A DNA stretch of 64,000 bases from Lasiodiplodia sp. COLG20 (taxonomy: Eukaryota; Ascomycota; Dothideomycetes; Botryosphaeriales; Botryosphaeriaceae). The notes below the pieces were generated by a model that saw only the letters and a program-made list of their open reading frames with translations, was not told the DNA's origin and made no database searches. The stretch lies in contig VNWV01000005.1 in the NCBI GenBank assembly GCA_009801085.1, positions 992,001 to 1,056,000 of the forward strand. Reading direction: 5' to 3'. Positions 13,447 to 23,727 of the stretch are shown here, piece by piece. The position numbers and the translations under genes are program-made. Positions within the stretch are counted from its first letter, which is position 1; each line of letters opens with the position of its first letter.

Positions 13447-15390
13447 TCAGTGTTTCATTTTGACTGGGTTGACTTTATGAATGAAGCTATTGAGCTCCTT
13501 TACGGACGTGAAAGCGATGCCGCTTATATACCTCTCGCTTCGGTCGTCATACCTGATGACCTCTATCATTTTTCTGAGCAACCACCAGATCTCAACGGCA
13601 TGCATCGTAAACGCTGGTGGCTGTACTTTTGCGTCCCTCTTTAAAGCAGCATCCCATAAGATCTTCCATCTGTTTGTTGCGCGGAGAATCTCTTCCGAAA
13701 CCGAGTTGGCAGCAAAGCTCATTCTCGAAGAGAAATACATCGAGTTCAGTGTCAAAAAGGTAAGTGTCGGCCTATGATGTTGAGCGGTTTGGGACTCACA
13801 GCATATCAGCAGCAACAGATGAGGGACCGAAATAGAGTCCCACTGAGGGCCTTGCAGCCCTCCCCATGAGTCCTGACAAAGCCAGGTCCTCAGCTCTAGC
13901 AACAACGGGGTACAAACGCCTTGGGGGTTCAAAGAGACCAAATGCTGGTACTCGGCGTCCGTTTCTGCTTCGAACAGCAATTCGCGGCACGGCATGTTCC
14001 CGATCATCTCCGACAGCGCTATCCGGGAAGGATCATTGAAAAAGAAGGTCATGTGGCAGTCGGAAAGATACATCCAAGACCAAAGCCTACGCTTCTAGTC
14101 AGTCGTCGTTGGCTGCAGCCATGCGTATGAAATTCATACCTAATTTTAACCTCGGTATCTATGAAAGACTTCCATGATTCTCCACCCTCGCGCAGCTCGT
14201 GCGCGACACCGGGAAGACCAAATAGCCTCATTTTAGCAATAAGGCACGGGTGTCGTTCGTTGCGGAGCCTTTGGCGTGCCTGCACGTCATCGTCGTGGAT
14301 TAGGAGCAGGTGCACAAGCATCGCGGCCTGCAAAATCTCTATGGGTTCACTATTTTCTTCTGTAAACGAGGAGGAAGTCCCGTGGTTGAATACGTATTCC
14401 TCAATGGCCCTGGAGAACTGGCGGGCTTGTATGACTTGATCGGGTGGCGCAGAATGTTTGGCGCCGGCGAGGAAGATGGCGAGAAGGAGCGGGACGCTCG
14501 CTTTCCCGAGTTCGAACGTGGGCCGGTGGACAACTGGTGTTATTCGGTGCACACGGTCGAAGTAGACTGAAGCGAAGTCTGTGAGGTTTTTTGCTGTGAA
14601 TACGGTGCTGACCAGCGCTGCATCTACGCGGAAGTGGTGTTGTTGGACGAACATGTCCAAGACAGCCGATGTTTGGAGGATAGCTTCAGTCATAGCTGCC
14701 TCAAGAGCCCTCGCCCTTCCGTAAGACAGCCACAGACATCCACGGCGGGTCTCATTGTCCCTGAGAATCAAATCTGGTGATAGGTTCCTTGAGAGTGCAC
14801 CAGACATGGTGTACAAGGTATCCCCAAATTCAGCTTCATGTGAGTTGTCGGATTGCCGGAGCGTTTCTTCGGCAATGGCGATACTGGAGTCGCATAGTAA
14901 TGTATCCGTCAACCTTCGTAGAATGGGCACGTGGTCCTCCTCTTCAGCAAGCTGGCCAGGAGCTACTTCGTATGAGCACGTCAGACCACTTTTGCTGCAG
15001 CGCTGGCAAGGAACATGGGCGTCACATGCGACTTTTTTCCGCCAGCAGTTGGCGCACGAATGCCGTTTCCTTCCAGGCTTGCCGTGTTCTGGGAATGGCT
15101 TGTTCACCTTTTTGGCACAAGCCTTGGCATGTCGCCGCGTCACTTCGCTGATGATTGTCAATTGATATTCAGAGATGGCAATTACTGGAACGTACTTCTT
15201 GATAAAGGCCTTACCGCAGAAAGGACACTGTGAGGCGGGTTTGTCACTGTCTATTCTCATAAGTGGATGCGCAGAGAATGAAGCTGCATGAGCTCTTACG
15301 CGTGGCCTTGTGTCGATTCAGATGGCTTTTAGTCGAGTAAGCCTTGCTGCATGTGGTGCATCTGAAAGATCCATTTGCATGTGGGGTCAT
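13447..15390 (-). CDS. fungal transcription factor with C2H2, C2HC and Zn2Cys6 fingers
   Basis: Four exons: 15390-15300, 15250-15196, 15147-14151 and 14094-13447 (introns 49, 48 and 56 nt), 596 residues. Finger 1 uses C11, C14, H27 and H31; the splice after codon 30 creates H31, which supports that intron. Finger 2 is C39-C42-H55-C59, completed by removal of the second intron. The Zn2Cys6 cluster CANCWRKKVACDAHVPCQRC continues to C106. The middle region (DFASVYFDRVHRITPVVHRP) and KRRLWSWMYLSDCHMTFF match the fungal_trans regulatory domain. HAVEIWWLLRKMIEV and ELNSFIHKV near the end are typical of this double-finger factor group. It should bind DNA and regulate transcription. Targets are unknown. 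An extra intron near 13790 is possible but not required. Confidence 0.85.
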
Positions 15391-15983
15391 TGAACAGCGA
15401 GTTTTTGGTGTTTGAGGAAGTTGATGCAGGGGCCGGGTTCAGCCGACGGTAGGGTTCCCCGAGGAATTTGTAGGTGTTTCCCTAGCGGCTGTGGGGGTTT
15501 CCCGGTGCTAGTCATCGGGCGCTATTGTTTTTGATTGGAGCAATCGCCTCGCTGCTACAGTTGGTACCGCTTTGGGACTAGTGGCCCTACTCCGGTACTT
15601 CGTGGTACTCATCGTTATTATAATTTGCACATTACAGCTCAGATGAGAAACGATCCTTTCTCGTAGTCTGAAAACAAGGTGGACATGTTCTCTTGTACTC
15701 ACCGGCGTTTCCGAGCACAATTCGCCCTGCGTTTACGCGTTTTGAATGTCACCGGGGTACTGTACAACCGAAATACTGTATCAGTATTTGCAGTGCATTG
15801 GGTGGTCCCTGTGTTAATTCACCTCGAGGAGTTATCGCAGCCCCACTTGGGGTGAGCAAACCAGGATACGCAGAACGCTTACGACGTCAGTGAGTTTTCA
15901 TATGTTGCACGGAGGCTCTTACGAGCAATCTCCTTCGCAAACCATCTCCTCTCCACACAATATTCCCTTGACTGGTCAGCAAT
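15391..15983. promoter_or_regulatory. divergent intergenic region between the zinc-finger factor and NDUFS7
   Basis: This 593-bp spacer separates divergently transcribed genes and must hold both promoters. I see no distinct TATA box or binding-site cluster that I would stand on. Confidence 0.4.
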
Positions 15984-16727
15984 ATGCTCTCGAAAACGAA
16001 GTCGACCTTCTCAATGGCACTGCGAGGTTCGTTGCCATGCTGCAACAACTCCCAATCGAAATCTAAACTTTGAGACAGCCAGACCGTCGACCGCGCTACT
16101 GCCATACCTTCCAGCATCCGCAGCACATCTCTCATCAACGAGCTCGAACCTTGGCAATGCTGGCAATGAACAGACACGTCGGACGGGGAAGCCGCTCGAG
16201 GGACAGAAAGGAGCTGTGCAGTACGCACTGTATGTAAATATGCACCCGACAGTAGCCCCGCTCACGTATCCAACAGAACCACTCTTGACCAAATCGTCAA
16301 CTGGGCCAACCAAGGGTCCATGTGGCCCATGACGTTCGGCCTCGCGTGCTGCGCCATCGAAATGATGCACCTCTCGATGCCCCGCTACGACCAGGACCGG
16401 CTCGGCATATTCTTCCGGGCTTCGCCGCGGCAGTCGGACGTCCTCATCGTGGCGGGCACGCTTACGAACAAGATGGCGCCGGCTTTCCGGCAGGTGTACG
16501 ACCAGATGCCGACGCCCAAATGGGTGATATCAATGGGTAGCTGTGCGAATGGGGGAGGGTACTATCACTACAGTTACTCGGTGGTAAGGGGGTGCGATCG
16601 GGTTGTGCCGGTGGATATATACGTTCCAGGCTGCCCGCCTACAGCTGAAGCATTGATGTACGGCGTATTCCAGCTGCATAAGAAGATCAGGCGAACGAAG
16701 ATAACTCGGATGTGGTACAGGAAGTGA
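15984..16727 (+). CDS. NDUFS7: mitochondrial complex I 20-kDa subunit (PSST/NuoB)
   Basis: Three exons: 15984-16026, 16079-16229 and 16277-16727 (introns 52 and 47 nt), 214 residues, the usual size. The splices join a Ser/Arg-rich mitochondrial presequence ([14 protein letters not shown]) to [20 protein letters not shown] and then to [17 protein letters not shown]. Ligands of iron-sulphur cluster N2 are present: C89, C90, C154 (SMGSC) and C184 (VPGCPP). The subunit carries the last cluster before ubiquinone in NADH:ubiquinone oxidoreductase of the inner mitochondrial membrane. The protein ends TRMWYRK. The previously obvious ATG at 16320 is internal; the upstream exons are required by conservation. 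Confidence 0.95.
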
Positions 16728-17492
16728 AAGGGGGCAATTTATATGCCAGCACGGTAGGGTGCAAGTCTGATCTACACCTTTTCGTCTATTTCATTCCGAC
16801 AATTCATGAGTTTAATGCAAGGCTAAAATGTTTCGGTCATTCGGTGGCCGGGAGAGGGTCTCGTTTTAACGCAATAAAATTCCCATTCCAACATTCAAGC
16901 CCAGCCTTGAAACCATTCAACCCCGAAATCGGCTTCGGCAAACCAACGAAAGTGTAATGTAGAGCTGCCCTGGTTGGGAAGGGCTATGGATCCATCGTCA
17001 TCCAGCAATCCAAATTGTCACACCCTCGATGGTTCTTAAGTTTTCATCATCTGTGAAGGCCCGCTCGCGTACCCGATTCGGAAAGTGGCACGTGCGTTTT
17101 CCTCGAATTGGCAAGAGGATGTGGAGAGCGCCGAGACTCGCTGATCCCAATTAGTTTGACGCGCAACCGTGGTTCAACGTAGCCATAGTTGCATGGCCTT
17201 GACCTTCTTAGCTAGAGTAGACATCTGGACACTGGATTCAACTACCCACGTGTGTTTGGTTCAAAGTACATCTATTGGAACATAATGCGTGTCAGTCGCA
17301 CCCTTTACTCGGCTGAAATTCACCACAAGGATGGCTCCAGCATCGCTTGTTCCAACAGCCTCTTGCACCCGTTTTTGCTCAATAGCGTAAGGGGTGCGAT
17401 AATGGTACAGAAAAAATCACGATCGAAACTGCCTCTCGAGGGAACGCCGTGTTCTCTTCGCTAAAACAGCAAGTGACAAGATCCAAGGATAA
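16728..17492. other. intergenic, no gene seen
   Basis: This is a convergent spacer between NDUFS7 and the membrane-protein gene, AT-rich, with no ORF that I can support. It contains the 3' UTRs. Confidence 0.5.
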
Positions 17493-19970
17493 TTAGGCAT
17501 ACAGCTCGTTTGGCACAATCTCGCCGACTTCACCCTCGGAAAGACCGGCGTGGCGCCACTGGCCGGTCTCATTCGTCCCCACTGCAATTGGCCGATCAGA
17601 ATTGGAGGAAAGCGTGGAGTGACGGTCAACTTACAGTCTCCCCAGTGGATGCCCTCCATGGGGAAATCGCTGAGATTGCTGGTGGAGGCGCAGAGGGCGC
17701 GGATGGAGCCGAACATCTGCGGTATGAAGCCCTCGCGCCTGTACGTGTAAGCCCACCAACAGGCGCTGGTCATGGCAAGAAGGAGGGCGCAAGAGCCCCA
17801 GACGCCGTCCGGAACGGTTACAATCTGGAGCGGTCAGTCATGGGCACGGCAAAGGCGAGGATCGACTTACGTTGTAGCGAGAGTATATGACGAAGCCGTC
17901 GTCGACAATCTCTTCCTTGGCGAGGATGGCGAGACCCAGCAGCCAGTGCATGAGAACCGAGTAGACCATGATGGGGAACAGGATCTTCTTGGGGAGCTGC
18001 AGGAAATACGACTCGTCGAAGCGCTCGCTCTTGACGATGGTGCAGCGCAGGCGCTGGCGGCCCTTTTCGAACTTGCCCCACTCGTGCTCCATGCAGATGA
18101 GGGTGACGTTGTAGATCAGCAGCAGGTACAGGCACGAGTAGAGCAGCTGGGCGCCGTTGGAGATGAGGAAGGCGGCAATCTCGCCCCACAGGCTGTCGAC
18201 GGCCATGGAGGCGAAGGTCTGCGGCGCGGCAAACTGCTCGTTGTACGTGGTCCAGCGCACGCACACGGCGTAGGCGTACTGGGCAGTGAAGATGATGGCG
18301 ATGAAGACGGAGGCGGCCACCATGCCCACCGAGCAGAAGCTCAGCGTCAGCATCTGCGTGAGGGCCGTCTGGCCGAGGTTGGTGATGAGCGACTTCTTGC
18401 GCTTGGTCGACAGCGACGGCCACGGCAGGCCCGGGCAGTTGTTGACCGTGTTGTGCTTCTTGCACTTCTGGCAGTGGCCCAGCTCCTCGCCCGTGTCGGA
18501 CAGCTGGGTGGCTTTGCAGTGCTTGTGGCAGGTGTGCGACACGGCGCGCCGGTGGAAGTCGCCGCCGTTGACCATCGACTCGCTGGGGATGCGCAGGTCG
18601 GGGTCGAAGTTGGAGGCCACCAGCACGTCGCCGAAGGTCAGGCAGTGGGTTTTGATCTGGCGGCGGTTGCGCACGTTGACGGCGACCATGTAGGCGGCTT
18701 TGATGGAGATGCAGACGGCGAGGATGATGGCAGCCTGCATGCGCATCACCAGCCGCACATGGTGCCCCTGCCGGTCTCCACCGTCGACCATCGAGTTGCC
18801 GCTGTAGTGGCAAGAGAAGTTGCGTCCGGAACAGCCCCCGAAGTACGTGTAGTTGTTGGAGTAGTCGCCGCTTTCCCACTCGTCCCACACTCTGTCGTGC
18901 GGCACCGACTGGTTGACCAGCTTGCTGCACGCCGACCCCGGCTCGTAGTAGACGGTGATGTCAGTGTAGACGGCCTCTTCGGAATTGGACGCGTCAAAGG
19001 GGTTATTTGGGTCCGAGTGGTTGGCGGGACACAGGGAGGCCGAAGTGTAGTAGTTGTCGGCGTACGACGATCCGGGAAGCGCATCCTCCCACATGGTCGG
19101 GTCGAGTCGCGCTTGGCCCGTCCGCAGCGCAGAGTAGCAGTCGAAGCTGCCGAAGCTGTAGCTGGAGTTCGAGGTGACGTTGTCCTCGGCATGGTAGTGC
19201 ACGTTCAACCTCACTCCGTAGTAGTCCGAGACGCCGATGACCGAGTTGGCCAGCAGGTGCACCGGCATCGACGTACAGATGAGCAGCATCCACGCAAGCC
19301 AGGCGCGTAGGCGTCCGTCTCGCTTGTGCTTGATCGAGAAGGGCGAATTCGTCCCCACTCGGGCGTCGCCGTACTTGTAGAGCGCGTGCTTCAGGTCGTC
19401 GACGGTCAGAGCGGTGAGAAGCTGCTGGTACGTGTTGGACATGCCCAGGATCATGGTTGCCGCGACGTTGATGAGGAACTTGTACGCCTCGGCCTTGCGG
19501 TCCGAGTCGCTGCCCGAAGAAATCGTCACCGACGTCGAGTTGGGCAGGCTCTCCATGTGCTTGGTGAAGTCGTTGGCGTAAATGACGCAAATGACGATCA
19601 TGACGACGGCGAAGGTGCTCGTGAGCCCAGCCATGCCTCGCAGCGTGCGGTCGACGAGCATGAGCTCGCTCCAAAGGCCGTGGCCTGGTCGCGTGTTCTC
19701 TCGCTCATTGCGCGACACATTTTTCGAGATGCCAAACGTGCTCCTGGCGCGCTCGAGGAAAGCCTTGCCTTTTGACTTGAGCGTCCAATCGCTTGCCGCT
19801 GACAATGACGAGATGGACCGCGCTTTTGGAGCGCGGCTCGACCCCCGGTACGGATCGTAGGCGGTGGCGGAGAGAAGGTGTGTGTTGGAGAGGTCCCCAA
19901 GCTCCAGCTTGTCGTAGCTTCCCCGGTCGTCGCCGTTGCTGCGTCTTTGCGTTAGCCCGTCGCTAACCAT
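17493..19970 (-). CDS. multi-pass membrane protein, DUF6536-like, function unknown
   Basis: Three exons: 19970-17871, 17824-17635 and 17581-17493 (introns 46 and 53 nt), 792 residues if translation starts at MVSDGLTQRRSN. The frame is open to 20216, but that extension does not look coding. After a Ser/Arg-rich cytoplasmic region, a first transmembrane helix (MAGLTSTFAVVMIVICVIYA) is followed by further hydrophobic segments and a large loop with several N-glycosylation sequons (NVTSNSS, NYTYF, NFSCHYS). A second loop holds CHKHCKATQLSDTG and CQKCKKHN, a cysteine/histidine cluster that could bind metal. The C-terminus FPMEGIHWGD...WRHAGLSEGEVGEI...ELYA matches the ending of DUF6536 proteins common in filamentous fungi. 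Role unknown; plasma-membrane location is inferred. Confidence 0.8.
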
Positions 19971-20490
19971 CTGGAACACGAGAACAACACCTTTTAGTGG
20001 AATACGCTCCCAGGCTGTAGCGCGACACAGCGCTGGACGGAGATTCCAGCGATTTCCGATGCGACATGGTGGACGGCAGTCCCACGAGGAGCCGCCGACT
20101 CTGGAGAGAAATCGAGTTTCTCGGGGCTGGGGAATCCGGAATGAAAGGGACTGTGGCGTGCAGTCCGTAGGATCCATATCCTTCCCGGCCCCCAACCCCC
20201 AAAAAGCCGAGACCAACGCGCCGTCTCAGAAGCACAGATTGAAATGCAGTTCCCGCTCCGTTCTGGCGAATGATCGGATTTGAACAGCTTAGTGGGCTGA
20301 CGACTGGCTTCCCCTGCAGCTCACCTTCATATTGCCGCCTGTCGAGCATGACGCCATGGTTGATTTGTCGCTGCCTATTTTTAGTGATCAGCGTAGCTTG
20401 TGCCAGGAACAGACCTCCACCTCGCCGATCCCTGTCGGTGTAGCCACGCTTATCTAGAACACCTAACAAGGGAAAATATCGACCTCGCGT
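19971..20490. other. intergenic upstream of the membrane-protein gene
   Basis: This holds the likely promoter and 5' UTR of the minus-strand gene. The reading frame continues to 20216 without coding character. Confidence 0.4.
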
Positions 20491-20491
20491 A

Positions 20492-20571
20492 GGTAGCTGA
20501 AATTCATGTCCGGACGCATTCGTTCAACTTTGAAATTAATATCTGCGTTCAGACAACAGCTCCAGCTACTC
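20492..20571. mobile_element. degenerate core of the palindromic MITE family, copy D
   Basis: GGTAGCTGAA followed by ATGTCCGGACG on the left and GTTCAGAC...AGCTCCAGCTAC on the right resemble the inner inverted repeats of the copies at 2616, 42116 and 54307. The outer terminal repeats are not recognisable, so this is a partial or strongly mutated copy. Confidence 0.4.
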
Positions 20572-20690
20572 TCGAATGTAGCATTTTATGCCCGATATTT
20601 CTTTGAACGGGAAATCTGTCATTCATGTATGAGCTATCTACCTCTTCTTCTTCACCTGGCGTGCTCATCGTATGGTCTGTACTTTTCACT

Positions 20691-21014
20691 CTATGCTGCT
20701 GAGCCAGACTTCACATGTTCCCTTTTGACATGTGCCCAGAATCTCTTCTCATCTTCTTCTCGGAATCCGCAGATAAGACACCCGTGTGTCAGTCTCTCCC
20801 ACTCGTCATACCCGATGCCTTTGTATCTCTGCGTTCTCTTCATCATCCGCCATTTCTTGTCCTGCATGTAGTAGGTGACCACAATGCCCTTGGCCATTTC
20901 TTCATACTTTGTGATCATCTCCTGGTCTTCGATTGCAACCGTGTTAGGTCGTTGTTCTTTTTTAACCTCGGCCTTATCAGATTCCTTAGCCTTGGACTTA
21001 CCGGGTTGCCACAT
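20691..21014 (-). pseudogene. short ORF with a CxxC...HxxxxH motif, probably transposon debris
   Basis: A 107-codon frame contains CLICGFREEDEKRFWAHVKREH, a possible zinc-binding motif, preceded by a Lys/Glu-rich segment. It lies directly downstream of the LINE-like fragment on the same strand. It has no promoter or exon structure that I can support. It could also be a small genuine gene. Confidence 0.3.
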
Positions 21015-21021
21015 GTCGAGC

Positions 21022-21322
21022 TTGGTAGGTGCAACAAGTCTGCTGTTCTCAAGCTGCCGAATGGGGTAATAGAGTCAGATAACTCTGAGAGTCCGTTCTG
21101 TAGTGGATTTTGGGTGCCTCGGATCCCGTGGGAATCCACGCCATCTTTTAAAAACGCGCAGTGTACGAGAAAGTGTACGGTTTGTTGGCCTCCACACTTC
21201 TCGAAAGTTGCAACAAGGCTGTTAACCCAGCCCGTTTCTTCTGGGAAAGTCTCCAGCCTTGTCAATGGGCAACTGGCTCTCGTTCCCACCAGAATTCCCA
21301 CGGCAGTGTTCTGAATCCACAT
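21022..21322 (-). pseudogene. LINE (Tad1-type) C-terminal fragment
   Basis: The translated segment EKCGGQQTVHFLVHCAFLKD matches the terminal zinc-knuckle pattern of Tad1-like LINE polyproteins (C-x-C-G-x-x-x-Q-T-V-x-H-x-L-x-x-C); the first cysteine of that pattern is lost. The frame is short and isolated, so this is a decayed retrotransposon end. The assignment rests on one motif. Confidence 0.4.
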
Positions 21323-21804
21323 TCACCTCAGCAGCACGGCTTTGTTGGTGCGAAAAGGGAGAGCAAACGAGGGCGGATTGGCGTGGAAATGGTGCGAGGA
21401 GAGGAGAAGCTTGCAGCATGTCACTTTGTACTTATCAAAAGGGACAGATTTGCCCGCCGCATTACACGAAACCCTTCGCACCCGGCGACTTCTGGAATCC
21501 CGCCTCCAACTCTAGAATGTTCAGACCACTTCCTGATCTCCGACTTGTCGGCCTTCTGCCTCTTGTGGATTCTTTCATCTTGCAGTTTCCAAAAGGATAT
21601 GATGTGCTTGCTCGTGCTTGACTACAGCTAGCTTCCAGCCAACTGCAAGGCATTACACCAGAATCTGCCTACTTTTAGGTAGAGATAGCTCTTGTCGCCT
21701 GCTTAGTATTGATCTCTGAGAGTTGGTGGCGTGTTGGTGCGCGAAACCTGCGAAACGATTGAGAGGCCCCCGCCCACCCCAACTTTGATGCATCGTGGAT
21801 AGGT

Positions 21805-21848
21805 AAAAAAAAATTTAGCAAAAAAAAAAGTGCTATTTGAAAAAAAAA
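21805..21848 (-). terminator. Pol III terminator runs of tRNA-Gly
   Basis: Downstream of the tRNA on its own strand are three T runs of 9, 10 and 9 nt (21848-21840, 21829-21820, 21813-21805). The first starts 14 nt after the mature 3' end, as expected for RNA polymerase III termination. Confidence 0.75.
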
Positions 21849-21862
21849 TAGTAATTGCGCAT

Positions 21863-22014
21863 GCGCCGATCGGGAATCTGTTGGATTATTAGAATATGCA
21901 TTGTGTAGGAGTCGAACTTTGAAACTTACCGAACCCGAATCTAATGCTATCGGAAGTCGTAAACTGAATTACGAGGTTGGAAGGCATTAATGCTAACCAT
22001 TACACCATCGGCGC
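21863..22014 (-). tRNA. tRNA-Gly(UCC) with a 37/38 intron and a T-loop insert
   Basis: Read on the minus strand, the acceptor arms GCGCCGA (22014-22008) and TCGGCGC (21869-21863) pair over all seven bases. The D-arm with A-box TGGTGTAATGG follows. The anticodon stem AATGC/GCATT encloses loop CTTCCAA with anticodon TCC, interrupted after position 37 by a 29-nt intron (21977-21949). The T stem TCGGG/CCCGA pairs perfectly, but its loop TTCG|ATT is split by a 52-nt insert (21929-21878) that begins GTAAGT and ends CAACAG. Removing both gives a 71-nt cloverleaf. A chance fit of every stem is very unlikely. No CCA is encoded, as usual in eukaryotes. Strong T runs follow. Confidence 0.85.
21878..21929 (-). 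other. T-loop insert (putative second intron) of tRNA-Gly
   Basis: This 52-nt insert lies between tRNA positions 57 and 58. It begins GTAAGT, carries AGTTCGACTCC (a full match to the Pol III B-box RGTTCRANNCC) after six intervening bases, has a branch-like TCTAAT, and ends CAACAG. The mature B-box of the tRNA would be split by it, so the internal copy probably replaces it for transcription. Confidence 0.75.
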
Positions 22015-23142
22015 TTGTTGGAGGTTTGCTGTCGACATTTAATTTAAGTACTCAAGAATATTTTGCTGGGGCCAGAATTCAACTAATACCCACTACGCAC
22101 CAAACACAATAGCTTGTATCGCGAAGTGACCGAGGATCGTTTAAGCAGCTCTTACTAACATAACCACAAAAAGAATGTTTTAGGTGAATTGAATTGAATT
22201 GATTGCTAAATTATTCCATCCGCCTGGATAAGTCATATATTCGTTTCGGCATGCCGATTTGGTGTTTGTTAATGAATGTCTGTGGAACTCGTTCCAGCCT
22301 TTAAGCATCAATTCTCTCCTGTCCTGGCTCAGGCAAGGGCTGGCGTGCTGGGCCAAAACTGCCCAATCTTCGAGATCCACCAAATCGAACACCTTTGCAT
22401 GGCTGCAAGGGCTTCCAGTACGGTCAAAATGTTCTGCAGCACGCACTCTATCAATGACTTGATTCTTGATCGGTGTGTGGAACCTCTCGCATTGCTTGGG
22501 GGAGTGAGGAGTATGGTTGTTGTTGATGTGCCGGTCGCTTCGCGGTGCGTGTTATTTTGTCCACCGCGTGCCGCGCTTACCACCAGTGCCCGCCTACAGA
22601 AATCTACAGGTTTTGACTCCAAGCAGCCAAAATTCCACCTCAACAGCCTTACATGCCCCAACAACTGAACCAATTACTATCTTCCTCATCGTCGTCCACC
22701 GTCCGAGGCGCCTGGGTGCCCTTCTTGGAGGCTGTTCCAATTGGCTACCATCAGATAAACTGCGGAGGGTTTTTTACCTTGTCGAGCCTTTTTCGGGCGG
22801 ATCATTTCGTACAGGTTATCCATTTCTTTGTTGGTTAAATCATTGATAGCCGTGGTCAATGGGTTCTCCTCCTCCTCGAGAGGTGCATCCTTGTCCAGGC
22901 CAAGGGTATCCGTAATATACTTACGGAACTCTAGACCTACACTACTACAGCGACTACTACAATTACAGTGCTTGCCTCATCTCGTTCATCTCTGTGCCGT
23001 GAGATTCTCGCTGGGTGTGAACCTTTGGTGCCCTCGCACACATCTCTCCCAACGGGTAGCATCCTCGTCCGCGTTGAACTGCAACGCCTGTCACTCCTGT
23101 GCCGCTGGCCAGGCCGTTGGCGTAGCCAACGGCGCGGCCGCC
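22015..23142. other. repeat-like AT-rich interval, no supported gene
   Basis: It has short ORFs on both strands without recognisable domains and lies between the tRNA and the inverted repeat. It probably holds remnants of mobile DNA. Confidence 0.4.
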
Positions 23143-23516
23143 GCAGGGCAGCCTGGTAGGCGAACCGACTTCATGATCTCGGCAGCCCCGACAAGGTAAG
23201 TATGGGTCAGAGAAGTGGAGGCGAGGGGAGGCCCAAAAACAACAGGGAACGACTGTGCCCAATTGAGCGACATGATACGTTGGCATCTGGTGTTTCTGCC
23301 CTCGGCTGGGCGGGCACCGGTGGCACCTTCCGCCGGCCGCCAGGCTGCAGCGTTGCCCGGAAAAACCCCGTCCGACCGCCGGGCTCGCTTAGATGCACGG
23401 GCCATTCCATCTGCCTATTTAACTCGGCCTCCCCTCGCCTCCCCTTCTCTGACCCATACTTACCTTGTCGGGGCTGCCGAGATCATGAAGTCGGTTCGCC
23501 TACCAGGCTGCCCTGC
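23143..23516. repeat. 91-bp inverted repeat pair with 192-bp spacer
   Basis: The left arm 23143-23233 (GCAGGGCAGCCTGGTAGGCG...) and the right arm 23426-23516 are reverse complements with a single mismatch (GAAGTGG versus GAAGGGG). The 192-bp spacer is GC-rich and non-coding. No target duplication is visible outside the arms. The near-identity in an otherwise decayed neighbourhood indicates a recent insertion or inverted duplication. Confidence 0.85.
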
Positions 23517-23704
23517 ATTGCACAGCGCGGAGGTGGCTTGGTATGAATCTCCTTCGGGGGCTTCACTGGCGCAATTTTTGATGGCTTCCCATGTGGAACA
23601 AAGCTTTTCGTTGTCGCTTTCGCCTTGCGCGGAACTTCGAGGAAGAGTCACCTGTCGTTGTATGGTTGTGCATGAATGTTTGAAGTGTCTGACGCCATCA
23701 GTGG

Positions 23705-23727
23705 TGCGCTGCGCTGCGCTGCGCTGC
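23705..23727. repeat. GCGCT pentanucleotide microsatellite
   Basis: Four to five tandem GCGCT units occur in a row. Confidence 0.8.

Noticed and set aside
16320..16727. short version of NDUFS7 starting at ATG 16320
   Set aside because: It would lack the presequence and the conserved [12 protein letters not shown] segment, both recovered in two upstream exons.
17772..19310. 512-codon plus-strand ORF
   Set aside because: It is the antisense shadow of the membrane-protein gene. The minus strand has splice sites, membrane helices and a conserved C-terminus, while the plus frame is Val/Gly/Arg-rich filler.
19971..20216. N-terminal extension of the membrane protein to ATG 20216
   Set aside because: The extension lacks coding character and family-like sequence; ATG 19970 starts the plausible cytoplasmic region.
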